The position numbers and the translations under genes are program-made. From JAWXVE01 sp044425575 (GTDB lineage Bacteria > Bacillota > Clostridia > Lachnospirales > Lachnospiraceae): 12,023 nucleotides of DNA. The notes under the pieces are model-generated. The model was not told the DNA's origin and made no database searches. It saw only the letters and a program-made list of their open reading frames with translations. The stretch is from assembly GCA_044425575.1 (NCBI GenBank), contig JAWXVE010000067.1, positions 1 to 12,023 of the forward strand, in the 5' to 3' direction. Positions 1 through 7,095 of the stretch are shown piece after piece (within the stretch, counting starts at the first letter, position 1; each line of letters begins with the position of its first letter).

Positions 1-281
1 GTAATCAGTGCTGGATCATAAAAGGTCTGCGTCTTCATACGACCCGCATTCTGATAATCTGCTGCAAAGTGTACTGCAATCCCTGCACTTCCACCGTTGC
101 CAATGAACACCACTTTCTTATTGTTGTGCTTCACTTCTAAAAGACTTTCATATAATTCTGTTATTATATGACTATATACAAAAATTTCATCTTTATTTTT
201 CTGCTTACCCCTTGTCTGTTGCATTGCTTTTTGGAGTTTATCCATATATTGAAACACACCTTGGTGCAATTGTTTATTCAT
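1..281 (-). CDS. SIS-domain sugar-phosphate isomerase, phosphoheptose isomerase (GmhA)-like, 5' part only
   Basis: This gene runs off the left edge; only its first 93 codons are present. The translation begins MNKQLHQGVFQYMDK and has an N-terminal helical stretch. The SIS-domain phosphosugar-binding loop follows (V57-VFIGNGGSAGIAVHF-A73) and then FYDPALI near residue 93. The GNGGSA loop followed by a conserved His matches the GmhA group, which isomerises sedoheptulose 7-phosphate to heptose 7-phosphate, the first step toward nucleotide-activated heptose for surface glycans. The ATG at 281 has a clear GGGAG at 287-291, five bases upstream. It lies 92 bp after the FkbM-type gene on the same strand, so it probably belongs to the same operon. 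The isomerase family is seen directly; the heptose substrate is inferred, because related SIS proteins act on other sugars and the C-terminal part with other active-site residues is missing. Confidence 0.8.
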   Translation of the reverse strand, partial: MNKQLHQGVFQYMDKLQKAMQQTRGKQKNKDEIFVYSHIITELYESLLEVKHNNKKVVFIGNGGSAGIAVHFAADYQNAGRMKTQTFYDPALI

Positions 282-373
282 TACATCTCCCTGTTTTTTA
301 CTAATCATACTGCCGCTAACGAACAGATTCATTACTTTTCAGATAACATTATTGCTATGTTTATACACATGCC

Positions 374-1444
374 CTAGGTAATTGCATATAAAACGGTCTC
401 CGTTGCTTTTTCACTATAATGACGAATATAAAATTTATATTCTGGCACCAACGACTTGATGTAAATTGGAATGTCGATTATATCGTCACTTTTATGATAA
501 ATACATATAGCAAGTTTGGGCTTATATCGCAAAATTGTTTGTCTTGCTCCTTTCAACGCCTCTAATTCCGCTCCCTCTATATCCATCTTAATATAGGTAA
601 CTGCTTCTCCTTTTAAAACCGAGTCTAAATCAGTAACTATAACCTTCAATTCTCCAGCATTTTGAATCTTACTGCTCCCGTTCTGTATACAATCAAAACT
701 TAGTATATCCTCAGAATACCACAATCCACTGTTATATAACACTGTATTCTTTAATTGATATTTTTCAATATTTTCCTCTATGCTATTTCTCCTCTCACCA
801 TCGGGTTCAAACATCCAAATCTTGTTATAATTAAAATCACATATTTGTGCAAACCTTACACTCGTCATTCCATCATATACTCCCGCATCTACAAATATTT
901 CACCTTTTTTTAGTGCCAAAATCTTGTCAAAATATTCACATTCTATTCCTAATGTGCTCCCACTAAAAAAATGTATATTTTGTTCTAAAAACCCATGTTC
1001 TATTAAATTATTTTTAATTTCTATTTGCCCTATTAATGGTGTGATAATCACGTCATAACCATTATATATTTCTTGAACTTCTGACATTGAGATAACCGGA
1101 TACTTTCCTATATTTTGAATCTCATTCCACTTTTCATCACATATGACTACCTTTACTTTTTGTAGTTTATCTGAATAAATACTATTTTGAAGTAAGTGCC
1201 TACAACGTTGCCCCGCACCATAAAAGATTATAATATCACCTTCGTCTAACTTCTCCAATAGTCTGCAATAGTCTGGTAATGATACCAATGTATTATGACT
1301 ATCTACTGATTCTCTATATAACTGAATAAAAGCATCTTTCTTTCCAGTTATAATATGTAATACTCTTGCTTCATATATTCTCTTCGATAATTCATCTTCT
1401 AACCATTCATAAATTTCACTTAATTCATCCCATTTTACTCCCAT
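374..1444 (-). CDS. FkbM-family SAM-dependent methyltransferase with N-terminal Rossmann-like module
   Basis: The predicted 356-residue cytosolic enzyme probably O-methylates a sugar of the surface glycan. FkbM-family hallmarks fill the C-terminal half: the SAM-binding motif FVDAGVYDG (about 184-192), the acidic FEPD (about 212-215), KMDIEGAELEALKGA (about 286-300), and a closing YHKSDD...YIRHYSE region. The N-terminal half holds a second nucleotide-binding-like fold starting IIFYGAGQR (about 72-80), followed by hydrophobic strands and KYPVISMSEV. It resembles modules in the four genes transcribed before it. I chose the ATG at 1444 because AGGAG lies seven bases upstream (1452-1456). The in-frame ATG at 1483 lacks a Shine-Dalgarno site and would overlap the upstream gene. 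With the chosen start, the gap to the glycosyltransferase stop is 22 bp. The methyltransferase call is firm; the acceptor is unknown. Confidence 0.85.
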   Translation of the reverse strand: MGVKWDELSEIYEWLEDELSKRIYEARVLHIITGKKDAFIQLYRESVDSHNTLVSLPDYCRLLEKLDEGDIIIFYGAGQRCRHLLQNSIYSDKLQKVKVVICDEKWNEIQNIGKYPVISMSEVQEIYNGYDVIITPLIGQIEIKNNLIEHGFLEQNIHFFSGSTLGIECEYFDKILALKKGEIFVDAGVYDGMTSVRFAQICDFNYNKIWMFEPDGERRNSIEENIEKYQLKNTVLYNSGLWYSEDILSFDCIQNGSSKIQNAGELKVIVTDLDSVLKGEAVTYIKMDIEGAELEALKGARQTILRYKPKLAICIYHKSDDIIDIPIYIKSLVPEYKFYIRHYSEKATETVLYAIT

Positions 1445-1451
1445 AAATTTT

Positions 1452-1456
1452 CTCCT
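1452..1456 (-). promoter_or_regulatory. Ribosome binding site that sets the FkbM-type gene start
   Basis: AGGAG sits seven bases before the ATG at 1444. The upstream in-frame ATG at 1483 has no comparable site, so this motif moves the start 39 bases downstream of the longest open frame. Confidence 0.7.
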
Positions 1457-1466
1457 GTTTATCTTG

Positions 1467-2780
1467 TTAAAATACTCCAGCATGTATAATCGTACACTTT
1501 TTATTTATCTTTCTAACTTCTTGCTCAATTTCTTTATAATATTTACTTGATGTAATCAGTAAAATTTCAACTTCATCTGCTACTTCTTGAAACTCACTAA
1601 CTTGATACATAACTTCATTACACTCGTATACTTCTAATCCCCTATCAAAAACATATTGTATTGGAATTTCCAAATATTGTAGTGCACACATAATAATAGT
1701 TCCATAAGTACCACATCCCCATACACTAACTATTTGTCCGTTCTCTTTTATCGATTTCAAATAGTTATCTTCATCTTGTTGCGTAACACAATAGTTATCA
1801 AAGAATTTATCCTGCATATACAGCTCGATTGTTCTTTCACCTTCTACCAATTGATTCAAATGACGAATAATACGCAATTCTTTCTGATGTTGAATAAGCG
1901 GGGTACGATTTAGAAACATCTTAATTCCCACCTCTACTAAAAAAGTGGTAAATGCTTCTTTTCTAATCTTCTGTTTATCTCGTTCGTAGAGGCTGGCTAA
2001 CCCCATTGCCATTGCCTCATAAAAGTAAGGAGCTGCCACTTGCCATATGCCTAACTGCACTAATTTATCTTGGATTTTCAAATATGCAGGAATACCATAA
2101 AATGGGTCTTTATTGGCAGTAATTTTCCCATCTCTCATCTGTCTACGATAGCACAATTCACAATCTTCTCCAATCACCCATTTGACTCGTTTAGCAGATA
2201 ATATCGCAACCAAATCAAAATATCTGTCATTTAACACTGGCAAATCTTGAAACTGCACATTTAAATTACTAATAAATTCTTTCCGATACACTTTACTCCA
2301 TGTGGCTATGTACCACTTTCCCCAATCAATCTGCTCAGATTCCTTCTCATAAATATTCAGCTCGTCATCTAACATGTTCCTATAGGCACTATGTCTTGTG
2401 ATAGTCCCAGTATCATCTATCTCTTTATAACATAAGTATGCAAAATCTAATTGTTCATCTTCTAGCAACACGTATGCCTTGTAAAGTACTTCCGATTCCA
2501 ATATATCATCTGCATCAAAGAAATAGATGTATTTCCCTGCTGCAAGATCCATGCCCCTATTTCGTGTGTTAGCTACTCCAATTTGTTGCTCATTGCGTAG
2601 AATAATAATTCGTTTATCCGTCTTAGCAAGTTCTTTTACAATCTCATAAGTAGCATCGGTAGAACAATCATCTATTACAATAACTTCTAATTCCTGCAGG
2701 CTTTGATGTAAAATTGATTCTACGCTTTGTTTCACATATTGTTCACAATTGTATGCAGGCATTATAACTGATAACTTCAT
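1467..2780 (-). CDS. Family 2 (GT-A) glycosyltransferase with C-terminal Rossmann-like module
   Basis: This enzyme should transfer a sugar from a nucleotide-sugar donor to a growing surface glycan at the cytoplasmic face. The first 100 residues are a classic GT2 fold: MKLSVIMPAYN at the start, VIDDCSTD (about 35-42), GVANTRNRGMDLA (about 68-80), and the metal-binding FFDADD (about 87-92). A middle region of about 240 residues is less distinctive. The C-terminus carries IVSVWGCGTYGT (about 350-361), which opens an extra Rossmann-like domain running to the end; ordinary GT2 enzymes lack this. I see no membrane segment. The ATG at 2780 gives the canonical MKLSVIMPAYN start. An in-frame ATG at 2798 is possible, but neither has a strong Shine-Dalgarno site. 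The best nearby site instead serves a 15-codon frame that ends two bases before 2780. The donor and acceptor sugars cannot be deduced. Confidence 0.88.
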   Translation of the reverse strand: MKLSVIMPAYNCEQYVKQSVESILHQSLQELEVIVIDDCSTDATYEIVKELAKTDKRIIILRNEQQIGVANTRNRGMDLAAGKYIYFFDADDILESEVLYKAYVLLEDEQLDFAYLCYKEIDDTGTITRHSAYRNMLDDELNIYEKESEQIDWGKWYIATWSKVYRKEFISNLNVQFQDLPVLNDRYFDLVAILSAKRVKWVIGEDCELCYRRQMRDGKITANKDPFYGIPAYLKIQDKLVQLGIWQVAAPYFYEAMAMGLASLYERDKQKIRKEAFTTFLVEVGIKMFLNRTPLIQHQKELRIIRHLNQLVEGERTIELYMQDKFFDNYCVTQQDEDNYLKSIKENGQIVSVWGCGTYGTIIMCALQYLEIPIQYVFDRGLEVYECNEVMYQVSEFQEVADEVEILLITSSKYYKEIEQEVRKINKKCTIIHAGVF

Positions 2781-2781
2781 T

Positions 2782-2829
2782 TCATCCATCATATCCATCT
2801 TGCATGATAATCAAATACTTGATCACCAT
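2782..2829 (-). CDS. Possible 15-codon leader peptide ahead of the GT2 gene
   Basis: The purine-rich AAAGGAAGGG at 2833-2842 is the strongest ribosome binding site in this gap. It is ideally placed for an ATG at 2829, not for the glycosyltransferase. That ATG opens a short frame, MVIKYLIIMQDGYDG, whose TGA (2782-2784) is one base from the glycosyltransferase ATG at 2780, a spacing suited to termination-reinitiation coupling. The glycosyltransferase frame itself has a TGA stop between this site and its own start. I recognise no function in the peptide. It may be a translational coupler or only a chance frame. Confidence 0.35.
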   Translation of the reverse strand: MVIKYLIIMQDGYDG

Positions 2830-2880
2830 TTGCCCTTCCTTTATAATACCATGATTTAATACATTTAACTTTACAACTCG

Positions 2881-4065
2881 CTATTCTTTATAGCTAATAA
2901 ATACCTCTAGGAATTCTCCCTCCAGTCCTAATTCTTTATTCTCGTATAAATAAACCATCGTTCTCATTCCAGAGCATTTGTGAATGAAATCCATTAAATC
3001 CACCCCCCAATCATTAGTCACCAAAGAGCCTGCTTGATCCACGGGGTTACCATGATACATTTTTTTTTCAAGATAGGTTATTTTACCATCCACTTCTTTT
3101 GCTCGACAATGCGTAGTCTGGTACTCTGAAAACCAAGGCAATGTAAAGATATGAGCCCCTCCACTTTTTAGAACCCTTGCAATTTCTTTGAAAGCCTTAG
3201 CAGGTTTAAGTATATGTTCAAATACATCTTGTGTAATAAATAAATCTATACTATCATCTGCAAAAGACATATCGCCTAAGTCTTCACACAATATTCTATT
3301 TCCCTGATATTCCACTAATTCACCACTTTGAATACCTTGGAAATATTGCGATGTGAAATATCTCTCACAATTCGTGCTAAAGTGCTGCGTCGTTGCATTA
3401 TCTAGTGTTGGTGATGACTCATGTATAATACAATTCTTCCAAAGCGGAAAAAAACGATTGATTGCATGTACAACTGCTCTTTCTCTCGGATTAGATAGAC
3501 ATCTTACACACAAACAATCATATCTGGGTATCGATTGTTTCCCGATAGACGTAAACCGAGTGTCTTGATTACAAATCAGGCATCTTCCATCATATACGCT
3601 TATTTCTCTCGCACCTTTTCCAACAGTATCATAATATAGTATATTATGAATTTTTCTCTGTTCATTTTTGTATTCATTTATTGCCCACTGAATTTCATAT
3701 AATCCATGATATAAACTCATCGTGTATAATATGAAATCCGACTCGTCTATTAAATCTATCATCATCTTCTTGCTAATAATTTTAATTGCACTATAATCTC
3801 CTACGCTCATAATAGTTTCGTGTTTTTCCATATCATTATCTACAAACATTAAATTTTGTTCGTTAAAATCATATATAGCTAATGTCTCTACAAATTGTAT
3901 TCCTATCTTTCCACTTCCAAAACAAAACACTTTTCTACTATATGTAAGCTGTGCAATTTGTTCAACAGTATACACTAAACCACATCTGCCCATTTTTTCT
4001 GGCCTGCAATTTGCTGCCATATCTTCTCTAGTCCAATTATACCGTTCATAACTATTCTCTTCCAT
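2881..4065 (-). CDS. Class I SAM methyltransferase with zinc-ribbon and N-terminal Rossmann-like module
   Basis: The 394-residue protein has three visible parts. Residues about 46-150 begin VFCFGSGKIGIQFV and look like a nucleotide-binding module. Residues about 162-189 contain two CxxC pairs (CLIC and CVRC) that probably form a zinc ribbon, followed by NPRERAVV. The remaining half is a Methyltransf_11-type domain with LEDLGDMSF-like spacing before DLFITQDVFEHI (about 274-285) and a post-motif ARVLKSGGAHIFTLPW. The Asp-Val-Phe-Glu-His motif is typical of sugar and small-molecule methyltransferases. The ATG at 4065 is chosen because AGGAG lies seven bases upstream. An alternative TTG at 4080 would place that ribosome binding site inside the coding frame. 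A candidate promoter lies at 4129-4157, so this gene may start a secondary transcript. The substrate is unknown, presumably a glycan or nucleotide-sugar. Confidence 0.83.
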   Translation of the reverse strand: MEENSYERYNWTREDMAANCRPEKMGRCGLVYTVEQIAQLTYSRKVFCFGSGKIGIQFVETLAIYDFNEQNLMFVDNDMEKHETIMSVGDYSAIKIISKKMMIDLIDESDFILYTMSLYHGLYEIQWAINEYKNEQRKIHNILYYDTVGKGAREISVYDGRCLICNQDTRFTSIGKQSIPRYDCLCVRCLSNPRERAVVHAINRFFPLWKNCIIHESSPTLDNATTQHFSTNCERYFTSQYFQGIQSGELVEYQGNRILCEDLGDMSFADDSIDLFITQDVFEHILKPAKAFKEIARVLKSGGAHIFTLPWFSEYQTTHCRAKEVDGKITYLEKKMYHGNPVDQAGSLVTNDWGVDLMDFIHKCSGMRTMVYLYENKELGLEGEFLEVFISYKE

Positions 4066-4072
4066 ATCGCTT

Positions 4073-4077
4073 CTCCT
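4073..4077 (-). promoter_or_regulatory. Ribosome binding site that sets the zinc-ribbon methyltransferase start
   Basis: AGGAG is seven bases before the ATG at 4065. It overlaps the first codons of the longer TTG-initiated frame, which argues against that longer start. Confidence 0.75.
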
Positions 4078-4128
4078 CAAACTCCAGTGATGAAATATTT
4101 TTTCTTATCAAAACCAAACAGATAAAAC

Positions 4129-4157
4129 ACTATATTCCCTTTGTCTATTCAATTCAA
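4129..4157 (-). promoter_or_regulatory. Candidate sigma-A-type internal promoter upstream of the zinc-ribbon methyltransferase gene
   Basis: Read on the minus strand, TTGAAT (4152-4157) and TATAGT (4129-4134) are separated by 17 bp. These match the -35 and -10 consensus at 4 and 5 of 6 positions. The site lies in the 106-bp gap between an RgpF-like gene and the methyltransferase gene, so it could give the left genes a transcript of their own. AT-rich gaps yield such matches by chance fairly often. Confidence 0.4.
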
Positions 4158-4171
4158 CAAGAAAACCTCTT

Positions 4172-5317
4172 TCATCCAAATAAATAACACACCCTCTCTC
4201 CCTCACCTAACAAGTCCTCAATTCCCAATTGCTCAGGGTATTGAACCGTTACAAGAATAGGCATGTTTACCCCTTTGCTTCTCCTAATTAATTCACTATA
4301 TTCAAGTACTTCATACCCTTCATATGTATGTTCGACAAGATGTCCATCTGACACTACAATTCCTGCAATTCGCCCTCTGTATTCCTTGTACTTATATAGA
4401 AAGACACTAGTATAGAATCCTGCTCCATAGAGGTATATCACGTCTTCGGACTCGATCCATTTTCTAAGTTCCAGTTCAGGGGTCACTTGTTCGCCTTCTG
4501 CACCTACTGCTGGATAACTAGAGGAATATGGATCTGCTAAGACTTGTTCTTTTGTAATACCGCATTCATAGATACGGTTTACACTGTCTAATATTAGATT
4601 AATATCATAGATTGTTTTCTCATGAATATATCGCAATGTGTTAAGCAATGCTCCCTGCTTATAATACTTAGGTGCAAAACTCTTCTTCTTAAGGATATCT
4701 AACCCTGTCCCGATACTTTCCATGGGATATCGGTACAGCATCCCTTCTTGTTGGGTAGCATATGTGCCATAGGAGTAATCTCTTTCTATTAAATATGTCG
4801 TTAAGGGATATTCAAAATGTGTACACGCCGTAATGAAATCAGTGATTTCTGGCATTTGATGAAAGAATTGTGCCAAACTATCACTTTGTACAATTGCTTT
4901 ACGCAATACCATAAAGAAAGTTGCTATAAACTGTCCCCACCAAACATCAGCCCACAATAATCCCCAAAAATCTCCTGACGTATGGTCCATAGATTCAAAT
5001 ATGTCTTTCAGTGGTTGAAATGGACCATAAAATGTATCATTGCATAGGACTAATTCATCATATTGTTGCAATTCTTCTTGTTCAAAATAATCCAGAATCA
5101 CTTCCTTGTACGCTGTACCATCATATCCTATATTGGGTCTAATGATAATTTCATCTGTTATAGCTCTAATCTTTTCCTCATAACACGGTAGTACAATACC
5201 ATTTACTACCACAATAATGCGATTGGCAACTGTTTGTAATTCTTGTAATAATGCAAATATATAGTTATCTATTATTCCTTCTTTATCATATAACACTACT
5301 ACTCCACAACGATTCAT
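4172..5317 (-). CDS. RgpF-family (rhamnan synthesis F-like) glycosyltransferase with C-terminal Rossmann-like module, copy A
   Basis: The 381-residue protein resembles the RgpF family of rhamnan and O-antigen glycosyltransferase-like proteins. Seen directly are an N-terminal VVVLYDKEGIID strand-turn (about 6-17), a NIGYDGTAYK motif (about 62-71) equivalent to the family's N-x-G-x-D-x-x-A-Y, LCNDTFYGPFQPL (about 91-103), and GDFWGL (about 115-120). From about residue 294 a different unit begins, IYLYGAGFYTS, followed by GIVVSDGHLVEHTYEGYEVLEY. This is a Rossmann-like tail not typical of RgpF. The protein is paralogous to the gene transcribed just before it over its whole length. The ATG at 5317 has AGAGGA about ten bases upstream and matches the paralogue's NRC start. 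Rhamnose transfer is only suggested by the family name; no dTDP-rhamnose genes are in view. Confidence 0.75.
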   Translation of the reverse strand: MNRCGVVVLYDKEGIIDNYIFALLQELQTVANRIIVVVNGIVLPCYEEKIRAITDEIIIRPNIGYDGTAYKEVILDYFEQEELQQYDELVLCNDTFYGPFQPLKDIFESMDHTSGDFWGLLWADVWWGQFIATFFMVLRKAIVQSDSLAQFFHQMPEITDFITACTHFEYPLTTYLIERDYSYGTYATQQEGMLYRYPMESIGTGLDILKKKSFAPKYYKQGALLNTLRYIHEKTIYDINLILDSVNRIYECGITKEQVLADPYSSSYPAVGAEGEQVTPELELRKWIESEDVIYLYGAGFYTSVFLYKYKEYRGRIAGIVVSDGHLVEHTYEGYEVLEYSELIRRSKGVNMPILVTVQYPEQLGIEDLLGEGERVCYLFG

Positions 5318-5444
5318 ATTGCACCATTCCTCTTCTTAGATTTTATAATCATATCGCATATTATGATGAATCTCTCCTACCCTGCAGAAACTCTTCCATT
5401 AATCCTGCACTCGCAATACTTTACGCTCTCATAACTAGCAACCA

Positions 5445-6614
5445 CTACGTGTCCCACATATACAATACATTATCATTTTGGTTCAATCTTTGCCTCACCT
5501 CATTGGTATGTTCTTGATCCATACCCACTATAATACCAACGTCTTGACTACTTACGATTTCCTCAAGCTCATAGATTGGATACTCCTGATAGTACTCTTC
5601 CACGCGATGTCCATCCGAGACAAGAAATCCTCTTATACTCACCTGATTCCTCTTGCAACATTCTTGCAATGCATGTGAATACATAACTGCGATCCCATAA
5701 GAACCAACCCCATATACATATAATTCTTTAATCCCCTTACTATATGCTTCCAAACTCTCCGCTGTAATCGTTGTGTTTGCGTGATTTCCTATCTCAATCC
5801 CACTTTCTTCATCCTGTATATGATAGGATAGCACTTCTTCTCTCTCTAGATGTTTCCCATATATTCTATTAATACTATCTAGAATTTCCGTCAAATAATC
5901 ATGCTCATATTGCCCTATAATTTGTAGCGCGCGATATGCTCTATCTTTATTATAATATCGCTCACAGAAGATTCGTTTCTTTAGAACTGGATAACCTAGT
6001 TCTGTTAAAGCATAATGTGGACATTGGTAGAAGTTATATTTCAATTCTCCTAAATATGCACCTGAATGATACCCATGCTCTGTAAAATATCGATAAATTC
6101 CTAATTCGTATTCAATACTTGCATCCCTATGGTCATGAATTTCTTTCATTTGTTCAAAAAATCCATGCAATTCTCCACTAATGACAGTTGATTTGCGAAA
6201 AACCATAAAGTAACTTCCAATATGTGCAAAAAAGGGAGTTCGTTCACAATAGTCAATACCCCAAAAATCACAAGTATCGTTACTCATTTTCTCAAAGATC
6301 AATTCTAATGGTTGAAAAAAACCAAAAAAAGTAGTATTACACAGTAGAACTTCATCATATTCTCTAAGTTGATTCATGCCAATATGATTGCATATAACAT
6401 CCTGATACGCACCACCATCTAAACCATTATTATCTCGTAAAATCATTTCATCTACAGTGCTTTCTAAGTACTGTAGATCCTGTTCCCGAATGAAACCATT
6501 GACAACACATATAACATGTGTAGATACTTTTTGAAGTTCACTGATTAAGGTGTGTACAGATTGGTCTACCACTCCCTCTTGATCATAAAATACTACAATT
6601 GCACATCTGTTCAC
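5445..6614 (-). CDS. RgpF-family (rhamnan synthesis F-like) glycosyltransferase with C-terminal Rossmann-like module, copy B
   Basis: This is a diverged tandem paralogue of the next gene downstream. Shared landmarks are VVFYDQEGVVD, NNGLDGGAYQD (about 62-72), LLCNTTFFGFFQPLE (about 90-104), CDFWG (about 115-119), EILDSINRIYG, and a C-terminal YVYGVGSYGIAVM (about 299-311) followed by VSDGHRVEEYY. The start is taken as GTG at 6614 because it aligns with the paralogue's MNRC start and has GAGG at 6623-6626, eight bases upstream. A GTG at 6638 would add eight residues and has a weaker, more distant GGAG. The two copies probably act on consecutive or alternative linkages of one glycan. A 127-bp gap before copy A holds no gene I can support. 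Confidence 0.75.
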   Translation of the reverse strand: MNRCAIVVFYDQEGVVDQSVHTLISELQKVSTHVICVVNGFIREQDLQYLESTVDEMILRDNNGLDGGAYQDVICNHIGMNQLREYDEVLLCNTTFFGFFQPLELIFEKMSNDTCDFWGIDYCERTPFFAHIGSYFMVFRKSTVISGELHGFFEQMKEIHDHRDASIEYELGIYRYFTEHGYHSGAYLGELKYNFYQCPHYALTELGYPVLKKRIFCERYYNKDRAYRALQIIGQYEHDYLTEILDSINRIYGKHLEREEVLSYHIQDEESGIEIGNHANTTITAESLEAYSKGIKELYVYGVGSYGIAVMYSHALQECCKRNQVSIRGFLVSDGHRVEEYYQEYPIYELEEIVSSQDVGIIVGMDQEHTNEVRQRLNQNDNVLYMWDT

Positions 6615-6622
6615 TCTGACTA

Positions 6623-6626
6623 CCTC
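6623..6626 (-). promoter_or_regulatory. Ribosome binding site that sets a GTG start
   Basis: GAGG lies eight bases before the GTG at 6614. Together with the alignment to the paralogue's N-terminus, it favours this start over the GTG 24 bases upstream. Confidence 0.55.
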
Positions 6627-6675
6627 ACTCTTTTGCACTGTAATTTGTTCTCCATCACCTAATTATGACTGCAAC

Positions 6676-7095
6676 CTAGCTCATATATGTCAACACAATC
6701 TCTCTTTCCCGAAACGGATCTAGCTCAACCAAAAATACTGTTTGCCATTTCCCAAGCATCATTTTGCCATCACGTACCGGAACAGTAGCATCGCTACTAA
6801 AAAACAATTGCCTCATATGGGAAAACCCATTTACACGTTCATCCAATGGAACATCTCTAATTTCAATTCTGTCGTGCATATACTTTTTATCTTGTGGAAA
6901 CATATCATCTAGGAATACACTAATGTCTCCTAACAAAAGAAGTTCCCCCTCTAATATTTTAATTCCACACGTTGTATGTGCGACAAATATATGTACAAGA
7001 CCATCACCCTTTTGCTCTTTAACAAAATCAGTAATCATATCATTTAAGTTCGTAAATTGCTTTTCTGTAGCAATGGTAATCTGTTTTCTATCCAT
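6676..7095 (-). CDS. YjbQ/UPF0047-family protein
   Basis: The 139-residue protein is near full family length. Family signatures are HIFVAHTTCGIKILEGE (about 35-51, with the conserved His-Thr-Thr and later Glu), NGFSHMRQLFFSSDATVPV (about 89-107), and DGKMMLGKWQTVFLVELDPFREREI (about 109-133). UPF0047/YjbQ proteins are small trimeric proteins; thiamine-phosphate synthase activity has been reported for some members, but the physiological role is poorly defined. The ATG overlaps the last 8 bp of the dehydrogenase gene and has an excellent GGAGGG at 7104-7109, so the two are translationally coupled. That coupling, and its place inside a CDP-polyol cluster, suggests a role in glycan precursor metabolism rather than thiamine; this is inference. 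The family assignment is confident and the function is open. Confidence 0.85.
   Translation of the reverse strand: MDRKQITIATEKQFTNLNDMITDFVKEQKGDGLVHIFVAHTTCGIKILEGELLLLGDISVFLDDMFPQDKKYMHDRIEIRDVPLDERVNGFSHMRQLFFSSDATVPVRDGKMMLGKWQTVFLVELDPFREREIVLTYMS

Noticed and set aside
168..377. Plus-strand 69-codon frame rich in Phe, Ile and His
   Set aside because: It lies opposite the SIS-domain gene start and the following gap, has no ribosome binding site, and its composition is what an AT-rich antisense frame produces.
5318..5444. Short imperfect inverted repeat TCATA...TATGA in the gap between the RgpF-like genes, as a terminator
   Set aside because: The stem is short and AT-only, and no T tract follows in the direction of transcription.
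5251..5678. Two overlapping plus-strand frames (88 and 66 codons)
   Set aside because: They are antisense to the two RgpF-like genes and show no recognisable protein features or start signals.
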